Assembly (NCBI GenBank): GCA_965277415.1
Contig: CBDICS010000058.1
Coordinates: forward strand, 76,381 to 140,380
Length of the DNA: 64,000 nucleotides
Direction: 5' to 3'
Source of the DNA: JAHDHW01 sp965277415
GTDB lineage: Bacteria > Bacteroidota > Bacteroidia > Chitinophagales > Saprospiraceae
Shown: positions 35,901-44,930 of the stretch, piece after piece
Layout of the letters: every line of letters starts with the position of its first letter
How positions within the stretch are numbered: position 1 is the first letter of the stretch
Translations under genes and position numbers: made by a program
The notes under the pieces: model-generated
The model's database searches: none
What the model was told of the DNA's origin: nothing
The model's input: the letters and a program-made list of their open reading frames with translations, nothing else

Positions 35901-38792
35901 ATGAAAGAAGCTACCAATTGGCAGAGCTTTGCCCTAGGCTTGCTTTTTTTTATCCTTCCTTTTGCAACCTCTGCACAAATCAGTACTGCGGATAGTCTTG
36001 TCTATGTTTATTATTACGGTCAAATAAATAAAGCAGAACACTCAGATTCTATTTTTTTTTACTATGACACTATAGTAGATTTTTCAAAGCGAAAAAAACA
36101 TCTGGATAAAACTATTGAAGCTTTATTTTTTAAAATCGGATATGCAATAGAAAATGACCAACTAAACATTGCAAAAAATAGTTTTCATCAAATATCGAAT
36201 TCTATTAATAAAATAAAAGATAACAAAAAAAAGCACTCATTAAACTTTGATAAACTAGTATTAAAAAATCATTATTATAGACAAATCGGCAAAAAGAGTC
36301 AGGCTTTAGAAGAGATGGAAATAATAATTAAAGATTTAGAGTCAGATCATACTAACACAGCGAATGACTCTTCAAACCTTTATTATACCTATCTCCAATT
36401 GGGGCAAATACATAGTGAAGAAGGCAATTATGATGAAGCAATTAACTATTATAAAAGAGCTCGTGATTTCACCCGTAATCCTAAAGCTTTTTATGGTTAT
36501 ATCGGTGTTGCTTATCGTAACAAAAAGGAATATGAAAAAGCAAAATTTTATATTAAAGAAGAAATTGAAAGTTTTATAGAAAGAGAAAAAAACAATCAGC
36601 CTTTCGCCCCTTCATTATTAAGTGCAGACTACAGAAATCTTTCAAACATCTTAGTTAAGGAAGGGAACTGGGATAAAGCATTACAGTATTTATTAAAATC
36701 ACGAAACTATATTTCTAGCAACAACTCCGCTTATCCGTATACCTATATTCAAGAAGGGAATATTCATTTAGCGAAAAAAGAATATCAAAACGCATTAAAC
36801 AGCATTAATGAAGGCCTTAGGCTTAAAAAGAAATCATTACAAATAGATAAGAACGTTCAGTTTGTTAAGTTCTATTCCAGTCTAGGAGATGTCCATTTCG
36901 AAAAAGGCACACTACTAAAAGCCCTGGACTATTTCCAGTTGGCAATGATTAATTTAGTAGAAAACTTTAATGATACAGATTTCTCTGAAAACCCTTTGCC
37001 TGACTACTTAGATAATAGAAAGAGTCTATTAGAAATTTTAAATAAAAAAATAAAAGCTTTAGTAATTTTAAGCGAAGAAGAAGTAGCTTTAAGTAAAGAA
37101 GATCAGAAATATACAAAATTAGCTTATAAAACTGCAAAGACAGCCATTGCACTCATCGACAATATTCGTGTAGATTATTTTTCAGAAGCGGATAAACAGT
37201 TCCTAATGGAGCAAAGCTACCCAATCTATAAACAAGCGATTCAATTAGCATATAATCGTGGTGAAATAGAGAAAGCATTTCAATATACAGATAAATATAA
37301 AGCCGTAAATTTATTTGAAGCAATGAAGCTTACTCAAGCGGAGGCATTTGCGGATTTAGATGAAGATATACTTATTCAAAAATTTGAATTAAAAAAGAAA
37401 TTAATTAATTGTCAAAACTCAATGTTGACCACAAATAGCGCTATTGAAAAAGAAAAATATAGCAAGCAGTTCTTTAAATTAAAAAAAGAATTTGAATTAC
37501 TCTTAAATAAAATGAAAGAGAATTCGCAATTCAAATTTGCACTGCAAGAAATAACAATTGCCTCTTCTTTAGAAATCAAAAATAATGTTTTATTCCCTAA
37601 TCAATCTTTATTAGAATTTTTTGTAAGTGAAGAATACATTCTTGGTTTTTTAATTAGTCCAGAATATGATTCGCTAGTCGTAAAGAAAATTCCTTTTTCA
37701 AAAGAATTGAAATATGCTATTGAGCATATTAACGATCATATCTATTTTATTGAAAACGCTTATATCCAAGAAGCACAATTAATTTATCAACAATTAATTG
37801 ATCCATTTTTTGAAAATACAGGTTTTCCAGAAAGTTTAGTATTGATTCCAGATGGTATCCTATGGAATATTCCATACCGAGCATTAATTACGGAATCTGT
37901 TAAAAATGAAGCCCAACCTAATTTCAAAAAATTAAAGTATCTAGGTATACAAGTAGCTCTAAGCCGCTGTTTTTCTGCTTCGACTTATGCAACGATGAAT
38001 CGTTCTACCCAAAAGACGGACTGGGATCAAGAATTATTAGCCTACGCTCCTCCTTTTAAACCAATAATTAATAAAAAAGGTGGAGATGATCGCGGCGAAC
38101 TTATGCCTTTATACAATACAAAAGAAGAAATCATTGATATTGGGGCTAAATTTAATCAACCAGAATTAATCTATGACACCCTAGCCATCAAGGATCATTT
38201 TTTAAATCGTATTTTTCAATTCAAATATAAGATCATACACTTTGCTACACATGGAATTGTAGATAAAGAACATCCTGAGCGGTCCTATATTGCTTTTTCA
38301 AACCTTGTTCACAATGGTGGTAATGATCAGTCTTTTAAGTTAGGACTTAATGAATTGTACAATATGTTTATCCCCTCTGAAATGGTTGTCTTAAGCGCTT
38401 GTGAATCAGGAATTGGAAAAATGTATAAAGGAGAAGGCGCAATCAGTATTGCTCGTGGGTTCATATATGCTGGAACTAAAAGTGTCATTACTACGCTCTG
38501 GCGTATTCCTGATAAGGCTTCTTGCCAAATTATGAAAAACTTTTATTCGGAATTAATGCAAGGCAATAGAAAAGATATTGCTTTGAGAAATGCTAATGAA
38601 TCCTATATTCAAAACTTCGATATAGATAATGATCGTGCTCACCCAAAATATTGGGCAAGTTTTACCGCTATTGGTAATATGGACCCCATTCAAGTTTCGT
38701 GTTTTTCTATTAAAAGAATAGCATTTTATTTATTTATTATTTTATCTCTTACTCTGTTGTATAAACTTTTCAAGCGGTTTCGTAAGGGATAA
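35901..38792 (+). CDS. TPR-CHAT (caspase-like) protein, exported and membrane-anchored
   Basis: The ATG at 35901 is used; an in-frame TTG at 35886 is less likely. The 963-residue protein has a signal peptide ending T-S-A-Q, TPR repeats over about residues 100-350, a helical linker, then a C-terminal CHAT domain. The catalytic pair is visible: His 784 in F-A-T-H-G and Cys 834 in L-S-A-C-E-S-G-I-G. A C-terminal hydrophobic helix (I-A-F-Y-L-F-I-I-L-S-L-T-L-L-Y-K-L-F) with a basic end suggests anchoring with the CHAT domain in the periplasm. Standalone TPR-CHAT proteins with sigma-factor neighbours are frequent in Bacteroidota; the substrate is unknown. Confidence 0.92.
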   Translation: MKEATNWQSFALGLLFFILPFATSAQISTADSLVYVYYYGQINKAEHSDSIFFYYDTIVDFSKRKKHLDKTIEALFFKIGYAIENDQLNIAKNSFHQISNSINKIKDNKKKHSLNFDKLVLKNHYYRQIGKKSQALEEMEIIIKDLESDHTNTANDSSNLYYTYLQLGQIHSEEGNYDEAINYYKRARDFTRNPKAFYGYIGVAYRNKKEYEKAKFYIKEEIESFIEREKNNQPFAPSLLSADYRNLSNILVKEGNWDKALQYLLKSRNYISSNNSAYPYTYIQEGNIHLAKKEYQNALNSINEGLRLKKKSLQIDKNVQFVKFYSSLGDVHFEKGTLLKALDYFQLAMINLVENFNDTDFSENPLPDYLDNRKSLLEILNKKIKALVILSEEEVALSKEDQKYTKLAYKTAKTAIALIDNIRVDYFSEADKQFLMEQSYPIYKQAIQLAYNRGEIEKAFQYTDKYKAVNLFEAMKLTQAEAFADLDEDILIQKFELKKKLINCQNSMLTTNSAIEKEKYSKQFFKLKKEFELLLNKMKENSQFKFALQEITIASSLEIKNNVLFPNQSLLEFFVSEEYILGFLISPEYDSLVVKKIPFSKELKYAIEHINDHIYFIENAYIQEAQLIYQQLIDPFFENTGFPESLVLIPDGILWNIPYRALITESVKNEAQPNFKKLKYLGIQVALSRCFSASTYATMNRSTQKTDWDQELLAYAPPFKPIINKKGGDDRGELMPLYNTKEEIIDIGAKFNQPELIYDTLAIKDHFLNRIFQFKYKIIHFATHGIVDKEHPERSYIAFSNLVHNGGNDQSFKLGLNELYNMFIPSEMVVLSACESGIGKMYKGEGAISIARGFIYAGTKSVITTLWRIPDKASCQIMKNFYSELMQGNRKDIALRNANESYIQNFDIDNDRAHPKYWASFTAIGNMDPIQVSCFSIKRIAFYLFIILSLTLLYKLFKRFRKG

Positions 38793-38811
38793 ACTAATAA
38801 ATGCACTATTT

Positions 38812-39615
38812 CTAAAGCAAATTTAAAAGTGTTTTTGCCTTTCTTCCATAAGTCTCCTCAGGTTGTTCTTTTAGAAAATTATTAATTCTAATTATCAAGG
38901 CTTCTTTATTCACTTCAGATTTTTTACAAAGTTCATGATCACAAAGAATCGCTATCCATTTAGCATTATCTAGGTTAACGGTATTTATCCAGTTTTTATT
39001 AGTCGTATTATATGCTTTAATCAACTTTTCAAATTCTTGTTTTGCGATATTATAATTTCCAGATTTATAATGAGCATGGCCACTTAAATATAAAGCCTTT
39101 AAATACAAACTATCTTTAGGTGTGATCGTCTTAAGTCGATTAATACATGCTGTATAGTCCGTTTTTCCATCGGCTACGGAAGCAAAATCAATTTCAGCCA
39201 AATCATATGTTGAAGAAACCCCGTCAGATCTTCCACCTCTATCAACATCCAATACAGGTCTTATATACTTAGCTTGTTCAAATTTTTGCCAGGCATTTTT
39301 CTGCATCCACCAATAAGAAGTCCCTATTCCAATAATGAGAAATACAATAGCTACAGCAATCTTTCGAACGACTGAGTTCAAGACAAAAAAGTTCTTTTTA
39401 TTTATAGGTACTTCTGGTAAAGATTCATTCCAAGATCTAACTTTATTTTGAAAAGATTCGTCTCGTAAACTTTTTAAACCTTTATAAATCACTTTATAAT
39501 CTTCGACTTGCTCACTAAATGCTTTATCATTTTCTATCTTTTCTTTAAACTTCCCGAGTTCTTCTCCGCTTAGTTTCCCTTCAATAAAGAGTTGTATTTG
39601 TATTTGTTCATCCAT
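38812..39615 (-). CDS. Anti-sigma-factor-like membrane protein with TPR tail
   Basis: The 267-residue protein has a soluble N-terminus (residues 1-85) with the helical pattern of zinc-less anti-sigma domains (L-F-I-E-G-K-L-S-G-E-E). One transmembrane helix follows at about 86-105 (V-A-I-V-F-L-I-I-G-I-G), then a periplasmic TPR-like region (Y-L-S-G-H-A-H-Y-K-S-G-N-Y-N-I-A). The sigma gene lies 10 bp upstream on the same strand, so this is most likely its cognate regulator. The gene converges on the CHAT gene. Confidence 0.85.
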   Translation of the reverse strand: MDEQIQIQLFIEGKLSGEELGKFKEKIENDKAFSEQVEDYKVIYKGLKSLRDESFQNKVRSWNESLPEVPINKKNFFVLNSVVRKIAVAIVFLIIGIGTSYWWMQKNAWQKFEQAKYIRPVLDVDRGGRSDGVSSTYDLAEIDFASVADGKTDYTACINRLKTITPKDSLYLKALYLSGHAHYKSGNYNIAKQEFEKLIKAYNTTNKNWINTVNLDNAKWIAILCDHELCKKSEVNKEALIIRINNFLKEQPEETYGRKAKTLLNLL

Positions 39616-39625
39616 CGGTTTTCTT

Positions 39626-40207
39626 TTATTTATCTTTAAATTTTTGGTAAATTTTTCTTAATTTCTCCATACATTTAAATCTTCTTTGCCTGACAGCTCC
39701 TGCACTCGCAATATCCATTTTTTTTGCAATGGCATCATCTGCATTTTCTTCTATATAACTTAATTGTATTAATTGTTTACAGTCAGCTTTTAATTGAGCT
39801 AATAGCTTTTTGATCAAATCACCTAAGGCTTCCTTATTATAATGATCATCAATTGCCGGATTTAGATAAGCTCCTTGTATCGTTTCTAAATCATCCGCGC
39901 CCCGTTCTTTCATTCGCTTCTTTTCATCAAAATACTTAAGTCTATAATTCTTACCAATCCCAATCAAATAGGATTTCAGATTACTCTTTAAAGGAGGAAT
40001 TAATTTCTCATCTCTTATATTGAGATAAAATCTTGTGAATGACAATTCATATATCTCCAATATTTCTTTTCTATCTAGATTTCCCAACTTAAAAAAATAA
40101 GAACAAAAGTAAGCCCAATATTCGCCATGCAATTGCTTAAGCAGAACTTGATTGCCTTCTTTTATTTTCATCAATAGTTGTTCATCTTGTGGGTATGCTC
40201 TAGTCAT
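39626..40207 (-). CDS. ECF-type sigma-70 family RNA polymerase sigma factor
   Basis: The 193-residue protein has region 2 (about residues 25-95, with L-K-S-N-L-K-S-Y-L-I-G-I-G-K-N) and region 4 (about 130-190). Region 4 carries a helix-turn-helix, I-Q-L-S-Y-I-E-E-N-A-D-D-A-I-A-K-K-M. It is first in a two-gene operon with the anti-sigma gene. The neighbouring CHAT, membrane-anchored and patatin genes are natural candidates for its regulon, but no shared promoter motif was established. Confidence 0.92.
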   Translation of the reverse strand: MTRAYPQDEQLLMKIKEGNQVLLKQLHGEYWAYFCSYFFKLGNLDRKEILEIYELSFTRFYLNIRDEKLIPPLKSNLKSYLIGIGKNYRLKYFDEKKRMKERGADDLETIQGAYLNPAIDDHYNKEALGDLIKKLLAQLKADCKQLIQLSYIEENADDAIAKKMDIASAGAVRQRRFKCMEKLRKIYQKFKDK

Positions 40208-40701
40208 TAATCTTTCTAAATTTCAATTTGTTAGTGTGTGCTCAATTATTATTTCTAAAGTTAAAAAAAATAAACAATATCCTTATAATGATCAGTCCTA
40301 TGAACCATGGCGATTACAAGAACAATATTTTAAATTTGTATTATAGTGATCAGTCCTACGGACTGTGTGATTTGGTGATCGCTTTGCTTGTGAGGGGCTA
40401 CTTTGGGCAGACTTTAAAAATTTTGATCATTTATTTTTGCTCAATTCATCTTTGATAGATAAACTTACGATTGTCATATCCTATGGACTAAGTGATTTGG
40501 TGATTGCTTCGCTTGTGATCGACCTGCGGTCTGGTGATCGTTCCTTCAGATATAATCATATTGTATGTCGAGGTTTTCTATTTTTTATAAAAAATAAACA
40601 TTTGGGTAACGCATGATAAAGAAACTGGATTAACCGAAAAGAAACATAAATCATGCTAGGCATTTCAATAGTCTATAAGAAAATCTAAAATTAATAGTAT
40701 T
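40208..40701. other. Intergenic region holding a nested MITE
   Basis: No gene is seen. It consists of a 173-bp element (40306-40478) sitting inside the remains of an older related repeat (about 40281-40305 and 40489-40550), then AT-rich DNA leading to the patatin gene. Confidence 0.7.
40306..40478. mobile_element. 173-bp MITE-like element, copy 2 (nested)
   Basis: It has the same length and internal sequence order as 1133-1305. The ends are CATGGCGATTACAAG and an inverted match near 40464-40478. The flanks are TCCTATGAAC (40296-40305) and TCCTATGGAC (40479-40488), a 9/10 direct repeat expected of an aged 10-bp target duplication. The flanking DNA on both sides resembles the element's own interior, so it inserted into an older copy. 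Confidence 0.82.
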
Positions 40702-41991
40702 ATGCGTCCTAATCAATTTACTCAAAATCATGAAGTCATTCTTTCTATTAAAGAATTAAAAGACTCCTTTAAACAGCAGGATACAAAATTAATTGTATCT
40801 GACATCATTGATCAAACAGGCCATCAATACGTTGACCTTGTACAAGAAGGTGGTGGTATTTTAGGGATAGCTTTGGTAGGGTACATATACGTGTTGGAAG
40901 AAATGGGTATTCGTTTTCTCAATTTAGGCGGCGCATCTGCTGGTTCTATTTCTACTTTATTTTTAGCCGCTATCGGGAAACCAAATGAAAAAAAATCTGC
41001 CAAGCTTATTGAGATTTTGGCAAATAAAGACTTCTATGATTTTGTAGACGGAGATAAAGACGCCAGAAAGTTCATCAAGGCAATAATCCAAAAATCGGGT
41101 AAGTTTAAAACCATTTTTAGAGGATTAAAGATAATTGATAATATGAAAAGAGATATGGGGCTTAATCCTGGTAAAGATATTCAAAAATGGGTAAGAGATA
41201 CCATACAAGAATTTGGAATCAACACTACAAAAGATTTAATAGACAAAATTCAAGATCTTCCAGATAGTATAAAACTGAGACAAGATAACAGTCCTTTAAA
41301 TCAAAAAGATTTAAACCCTTCCTATAAAATTATAGCATCTGACCTCAGTACAAATACTAAGGCGGTATTCCCTGATATGGGAAATTTATATTATGAAAAT
41401 GTTTTAGAAACTAATCCTTCAGAATTTGTTCGAGCTTCGATGTCTATCCCAATATTTTTTGCCCCTTTTAAAATAAAAAATATTCCTAAGGGAAAACTTC
41501 AGCAATTGATGTGGGATGAATTAGCAAATTATCAAGGTGAAATACCTGATGAAGTTTTTATGGTAGACGGTGGAATTATGTCAAATTTCCCAATAGATGT
41601 TTTTCACCTTAAAAATAATATTCCTAGAAAACCAACATTTGGAGTAAAACTAGGCTTAGACAGAAAAGAGGTCAATGATATTGAAAACTATTTTCACCTA
41701 ATTTATTCTTGTTTCCAATCTGCTAGACAAATTCGAGATTTTGAATTTGTTTTTAATAATGATGAATTCACAAAATTAGTTACCCATATTGATGTTGAAG
41801 GCTTTAATTGGTTAAATTTTGATATTGATGAGCCAGATAAAATCAAATTATTTGTATCTGGTGTAAAAGCCGCTTGTAATTTTTTAAAAGATTTTAACTG
41901 GCAAGAATACAAAAATTTAAGGTTCAAAAAAATGGTGACAGAAACAGAAAATGTTGCCATGATTCGAGGACAACGATTAGCAAATGAATAA
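40702..41991 (+). CDS. Patatin-like phospholipase
   Basis: The 429-residue cytoplasmic protein has the patatin serine-Asp dyad: G-A-S-A-G-S (Ser in a G-x-S-x-G elbow, about residue 80) and D-G-G-I-M-S-N-F-P (Asp about 290). The oxyanion Gly-rich loop is Q-E-G-G-G-I-L-G. It should hydrolyse acyl chains from membrane lipids. It is distantly like the CapV-type effectors of CBASS, but no cyclase is nearby. It may instead belong with the CHAT/sigma locus on its left or be a housekeeping lipase. Confidence 0.92.
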   Translation: MRPNQFTQNHEVILSIKELKDSFKQQDTKLIVSDIIDQTGHQYVDLVQEGGGILGIALVGYIYVLEEMGIRFLNLGGASAGSISTLFLAAIGKPNEKKSAKLIEILANKDFYDFVDGDKDARKFIKAIIQKSGKFKTIFRGLKIIDNMKRDMGLNPGKDIQKWVRDTIQEFGINTTKDLIDKIQDLPDSIKLRQDNSPLNQKDLNPSYKIIASDLSTNTKAVFPDMGNLYYENVLETNPSEFVRASMSIPIFFAPFKIKNIPKGKLQQLMWDELANYQGEIPDEVFMVDGGIMSNFPIDVFHLKNNIPRKPTFGVKLGLDRKEVNDIENYFHLIYSCFQSARQIRDFEFVFNNDEFTKLVTHIDVEGFNWLNFDIDEPDKIKLFVSGVKAACNFLKDFNWQEYKNLRFKKMVTETENVAMIRGQRLANE

Positions 41992-41997
41992 GAATCT

Positions 41998-42756
41998 TTA
42001 GAAATCATAAATAATTTTAGAAAAAAGATCTGCGGGTAGTGTAGGTGGCGCATCAATTTCAGTTAGGGTATATTTACTACGGCCTCCAGACAATAGGATT
42101 TTTCCATATTTTTTGTACCCATCCCATGCAGTTAAAAATCGAGGTTCTGTATCATTCTTATTAGAATAAAAAGTCCATTGATTGACTAGTCTCGAAGACT
42201 TATCAACATAGATATCGTATTTATTTTCTGGCGTTACGCCTACCCCATTAAAAGTTAGTTCCAAAATATCAGACGCTTCGCCTTTTTCAGTTTTTCCCTC
42301 TCCTTTATATTTTAAAGTTACTCCAGAGTCCTTTAATTTATAAGGCATTACCAACCAGTAAGCATCATTAATCCATGCTTTCTTCCCCATATCCAGATAT
42401 TTCGAAAGGGAATCCGGATGAGAAACTATTTCATTATCCTTTTTAAGTTGACCATCCATCGTATGAATATTCATCAAAAGCATATAATTATCTTTTTTAG
42501 ATTCAATTCGAATATCTCCAGTATGTTTATTCCAATAATGCTTGCGAGAGCCAAAAAAATTCCAAACCAAATAAGGTGTTTCATCCCAAGCTTTTCTTCC
42601 CCCCATCGCTTCCATTACTTCATCTGCAATTGCTATTGCTTTAGCATCCGACCCATTCAGATCAAACCCTTCCGAAGGAGGATTTACTAATTTGTTATTG
42701 CATGCAAAAGAAACTAAGCCGATACAAAATAAAAGACTGGTTATTCTATTTTTCAT
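41998..42756 (-). CDS. Lipoprotein, LolA-like fold suspected
   Basis: The 252-residue protein has a lipobox (S-F-A-C, Cys 19). It has a globular domain with V-M-E-A-M-G-G-R-K-A-W-D-E-T, F-F-G-S-R-K-H-Y-W-N-K-H-T-G-D and beta-rich sequence. This family is common in Bacteroidota and resembles outer-membrane lipoprotein-sorting (LolA/LolB-like) folds, but I cannot name it firmly. It converges with the patatin gene, with stop codons 6 bp apart. Confidence 0.8.
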   Translation of the reverse strand: MKNRITSLLFCIGLVSFACNNKLVNPPSEGFDLNGSDAKAIAIADEVMEAMGGRKAWDETPYLVWNFFGSRKHYWNKHTGDIRIESKKDNYMLLMNIHTMDGQLKKDNEIVSHPDSLSKYLDMGKKAWINDAYWLVMPYKLKDSGVTLKYKGEGKTEKGEASDILELTFNGVGVTPENKYDIYVDKSSRLVNQWTFYSNKNDTEPRFLTAWDGYKKYGKILLSGGRSKYTLTEIDAPPTLPADLFSKIIYDF

Positions 42757-42888
42757 ATTATTTTTGATTTATCCGCAAAATACTTAGAAGTTACTCAAAA
42801 AGCAAAAAGCATTTCTCTTCTCATCTTTTACAATTTTCTTTATATTGGGACACTTGTATTTGTTCCTCAAGCCATAAAACCAAAGCAA

Positions 42889-44487
42889 ATGAAAAATTTA
42901 ATCCTTATCTTTTTTTCTTTTAGTATTTTACTTTTTATTAATTGTGATGATAGTGCTAATTCCGGTAATGGTGATCATCAAAATCCACCACCACCCGATA
43001 ATGAAAATCCACCAATAACACCATCACCACTACCAGAAATTCCATCACCCGCCTTGGTGAGACCAGCAGTCAGTGCCCTAGCTCCTGATGGTCCAGAATT
43101 AACGGCTTATAAAAGAGCTATCCGTATTATGAAATCCAGACCTGCGAGTGATCCAACTAGCTGGACATATCAGGCGGCTATACATGGAAGTACTGAACAG
43201 CCAGCGCAAAGAGCTTGGAATAACTGTCAGCATCAAAGTTATTTTTTCCTGTCCTGGCATAGAATGTATTTGTATTTCTTTGAAAGGATAGTTAGAGATG
43301 CATCAGGAGATCCCAATTTCGCTATTCCTTATTGGGATTATACCACGGATAATCAAAGATTTTTACCAGAAGCATTTAGGATTCCAGCTAATGCCTCAAA
43401 TGAACTTTATGTAGCTCAACGCAATCAAGGCGTCAATGATGGTTTTGAATTGCCTGCTTCAGCCACAGATTTTTCTCAGGCATTTTCATTTGACAATTTC
43501 ACTTCTCCGGCAAATTCTCCTCTAAGTTTTGGAGGACAAAGAATTGAAGAATCTGCTCGTTTTGGAGGTAGAAATGGGCAGATAGAGCAAGTGCCACATA
43601 ATGTCATCCATGTTGTTGTAGGTGGTTGGATGACAGATCCGAATCTTGCAGCCCAGGATCCAATATTTTGGCTTCACCACGCTAATATTGATCGACTTTG
43701 GAATAAATGGTTGCAAGAAAATCCAGCTCGAAGCAATCCTATTGATGATGAAAACTGGCTGAGTGAAAGGTTTGAATTCTTTGACGAAAACGGAAACCTC
43801 GTTGTCATGACTGGTCGAGATGTTGTGAATACAGCCGAACAATTAGGCTATAGATATGATGATGATACTGAATTACTTGCGTCAAATGATAATAGTGAAA
43901 ACCAAACAAATGAAAGCACTATTGTTAATGCACAGCCCATTACAAAAAAAGACAGCATCATGGAACCTATCAAAAAAGGAGTATTATTAGATCAAGAGGT
44001 CAATATAGATATCTCAGAAACTAAAACCAGCTTTCCCTTAAAGCTCAATAACAAATCCAAAACTGCAATGAGTAATAATTTACCAAATGCAAAACAACAG
44101 CGATTTGTCCTCAACCTTGAAGATATTACATACGATAAAATTCCTACAGGCTATTATGAAGTTTACCTTAATCTTCCAGAGAATCTTAGCAATCCAGATT
44201 TTGAAAGCATATATTATGTAGGTAGTATGGGATTTTTTGGTCATGCTCATGATCCCATTCATAGCCATCATGGCGGAGGGCATGGAAAAAACGCTAATTT
44301 TGAAATTACAAAGCTAATTGGCAATCAAATGAAAAATGGCGAATGGGATTTTGACAATTTAAATCTTACTTTCTACCTAAGGGGAAGTGTCATTGCTCCT
44401 AAAGATGCTACAGAAGCTGTTTTAGAACGTATAAAACCCGAGGGTAATATTAAAATTGGAAAAATTATGGTAGAGCAATTTGAATGA
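42889..44487 (+). CDS. Tyrosinase family (type-3 copper) lipoprotein
   Basis: The 532-residue protein starts with a hydrophobic segment and a likely lipid-anchored Cys 19 (F-I-N-C, an atypical lipobox with Asn at -1). A Pro-rich linker follows. The tyrosinase centre has all six copper ligands: CuA His 99, 115 and 124; CuB His 237, 241 and 263 or 264 (W-L-H-H-A-N-I-D-R-L-W). After it comes a 230-residue extension with a His-rich stretch (G-H-A-H-D-P-I-H-S-H-H) resembling polyphenol-oxidase C-terminal domains. It would oxidise phenols outside the cytoplasm. No melanin-pathway partner is visible. Confidence 0.93.
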   Translation: MKNLILIFFSFSILLFINCDDSANSGNGDHQNPPPPDNENPPITPSPLPEIPSPALVRPAVSALAPDGPELTAYKRAIRIMKSRPASDPTSWTYQAAIHGSTEQPAQRAWNNCQHQSYFFLSWHRMYLYFFERIVRDASGDPNFAIPYWDYTTDNQRFLPEAFRIPANASNELYVAQRNQGVNDGFELPASATDFSQAFSFDNFTSPANSPLSFGGQRIEESARFGGRNGQIEQVPHNVIHVVVGGWMTDPNLAAQDPIFWLHHANIDRLWNKWLQENPARSNPIDDENWLSERFEFFDENGNLVVMTGRDVVNTAEQLGYRYDDDTELLASNDNSENQTNESTIVNAQPITKKDSIMEPIKKGVLLDQEVNIDISETKTSFPLKLNNKSKTAMSNNLPNAKQQRFVLNLEDITYDKIPTGYYEVYLNLPENLSNPDFESIYYVGSMGFFGHAHDPIHSHHGGGHGKNANFEITKLIGNQMKNGEWDFDNLNLTFYLRGSVIAPKDATEAVLERIKPEGNIKIGKIMVEQFE

Positions 44488-44527
44488 GATGAGGTAGAAG
44501 AAACTTTTGATTAATATTTTGAGACGG

Positions 44528-44652
44528 TAATCGGTTCTATGGACTATGTGGTTTGGTGATCGCTTCACTTGTGATCGACTTACGGTCTTGTGATCGTTTC
44601 TTTGGAACTTTTGAGGTCTTACCTTTACTTAATAGATAATCTTACAATTGCC
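44528..44652. repeat. Degenerate relative of the 173-bp MITE
   Basis: It shares the TGGTTTGGTGATCGCTTC-type core, the AATAGATAATCTTAC right arm and the ATTGCC end with the intact copies. It lacks a recognisable left end. Its GATCGACTTACGGTC segment matches the older copy at about 40518-40532 better than the young copies. Confidence 0.65.
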
Positions 44653-44711
44653 TTAGAAAGAAGGATTAAAACAAGGCTTTCCTTTACAAAATTTCACTAT
44701 ATTTGCTTTTT

Positions 44712-44895
44712 AGAACCTGTCCAAATTTTATTATCGAAGGCGAAAGAGTTCAATTTAAGGTTCTGAAGAAGCGTTTTTGTTTTTTCATAGCCTTAGCTAT
44801 GGGCATACAAAAAGGCGAAATCAGGTTCTTAAGTGTAATTTTGTAGCCCGATGAAAGGAATGAACCGACTGGATTCATTGCTTTGGACAAGTTCT
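44712..44895. mobile_element. 184-bp element with AGAACYTGTCCAAA ends
   Basis: The left end AGAACCTGTCCAAA (44712-44725) and right end TTTGGACAAGTTCT (44882-44895) are inverted repeats differing at one base. Inside is a small stem, CATAGC-CTTA-GCTATG. Pieces of the same family occur at 13408-13450 and 15120-15155. It is probably a MITE or REP-like palindromic unit; no clear target duplication was seen. Confidence 0.65.
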
Positions 44896-44930
44896 TAAAG
44901 TAGAAGTCATTCAAAAATAATCAGAAGACC

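Larger units (their letters stand above)
44488..44930. other. Intergenic region with two repeat elements
   Basis: No gene is seen. It carries a degenerate relative of the 173-bp MITE (about 44528-44652) and an inverted-repeat-bounded element (44712-44895). A TATATTTG match to the -7 consensus lies at 44698-44705. Confidence 0.65.

Noticed and set aside
35901..38792. TPR-CHAT as a CRISPR type III-E (Craspase) protease
   Set aside because: It has a signal peptide and TM anchor, and no gRAMP or CRISPR array is present.
40702..41991. Patatin as a CBASS effector
   Set aside because: No CD-NTase, Cap2 or Cap3 gene in the neighbourhood.
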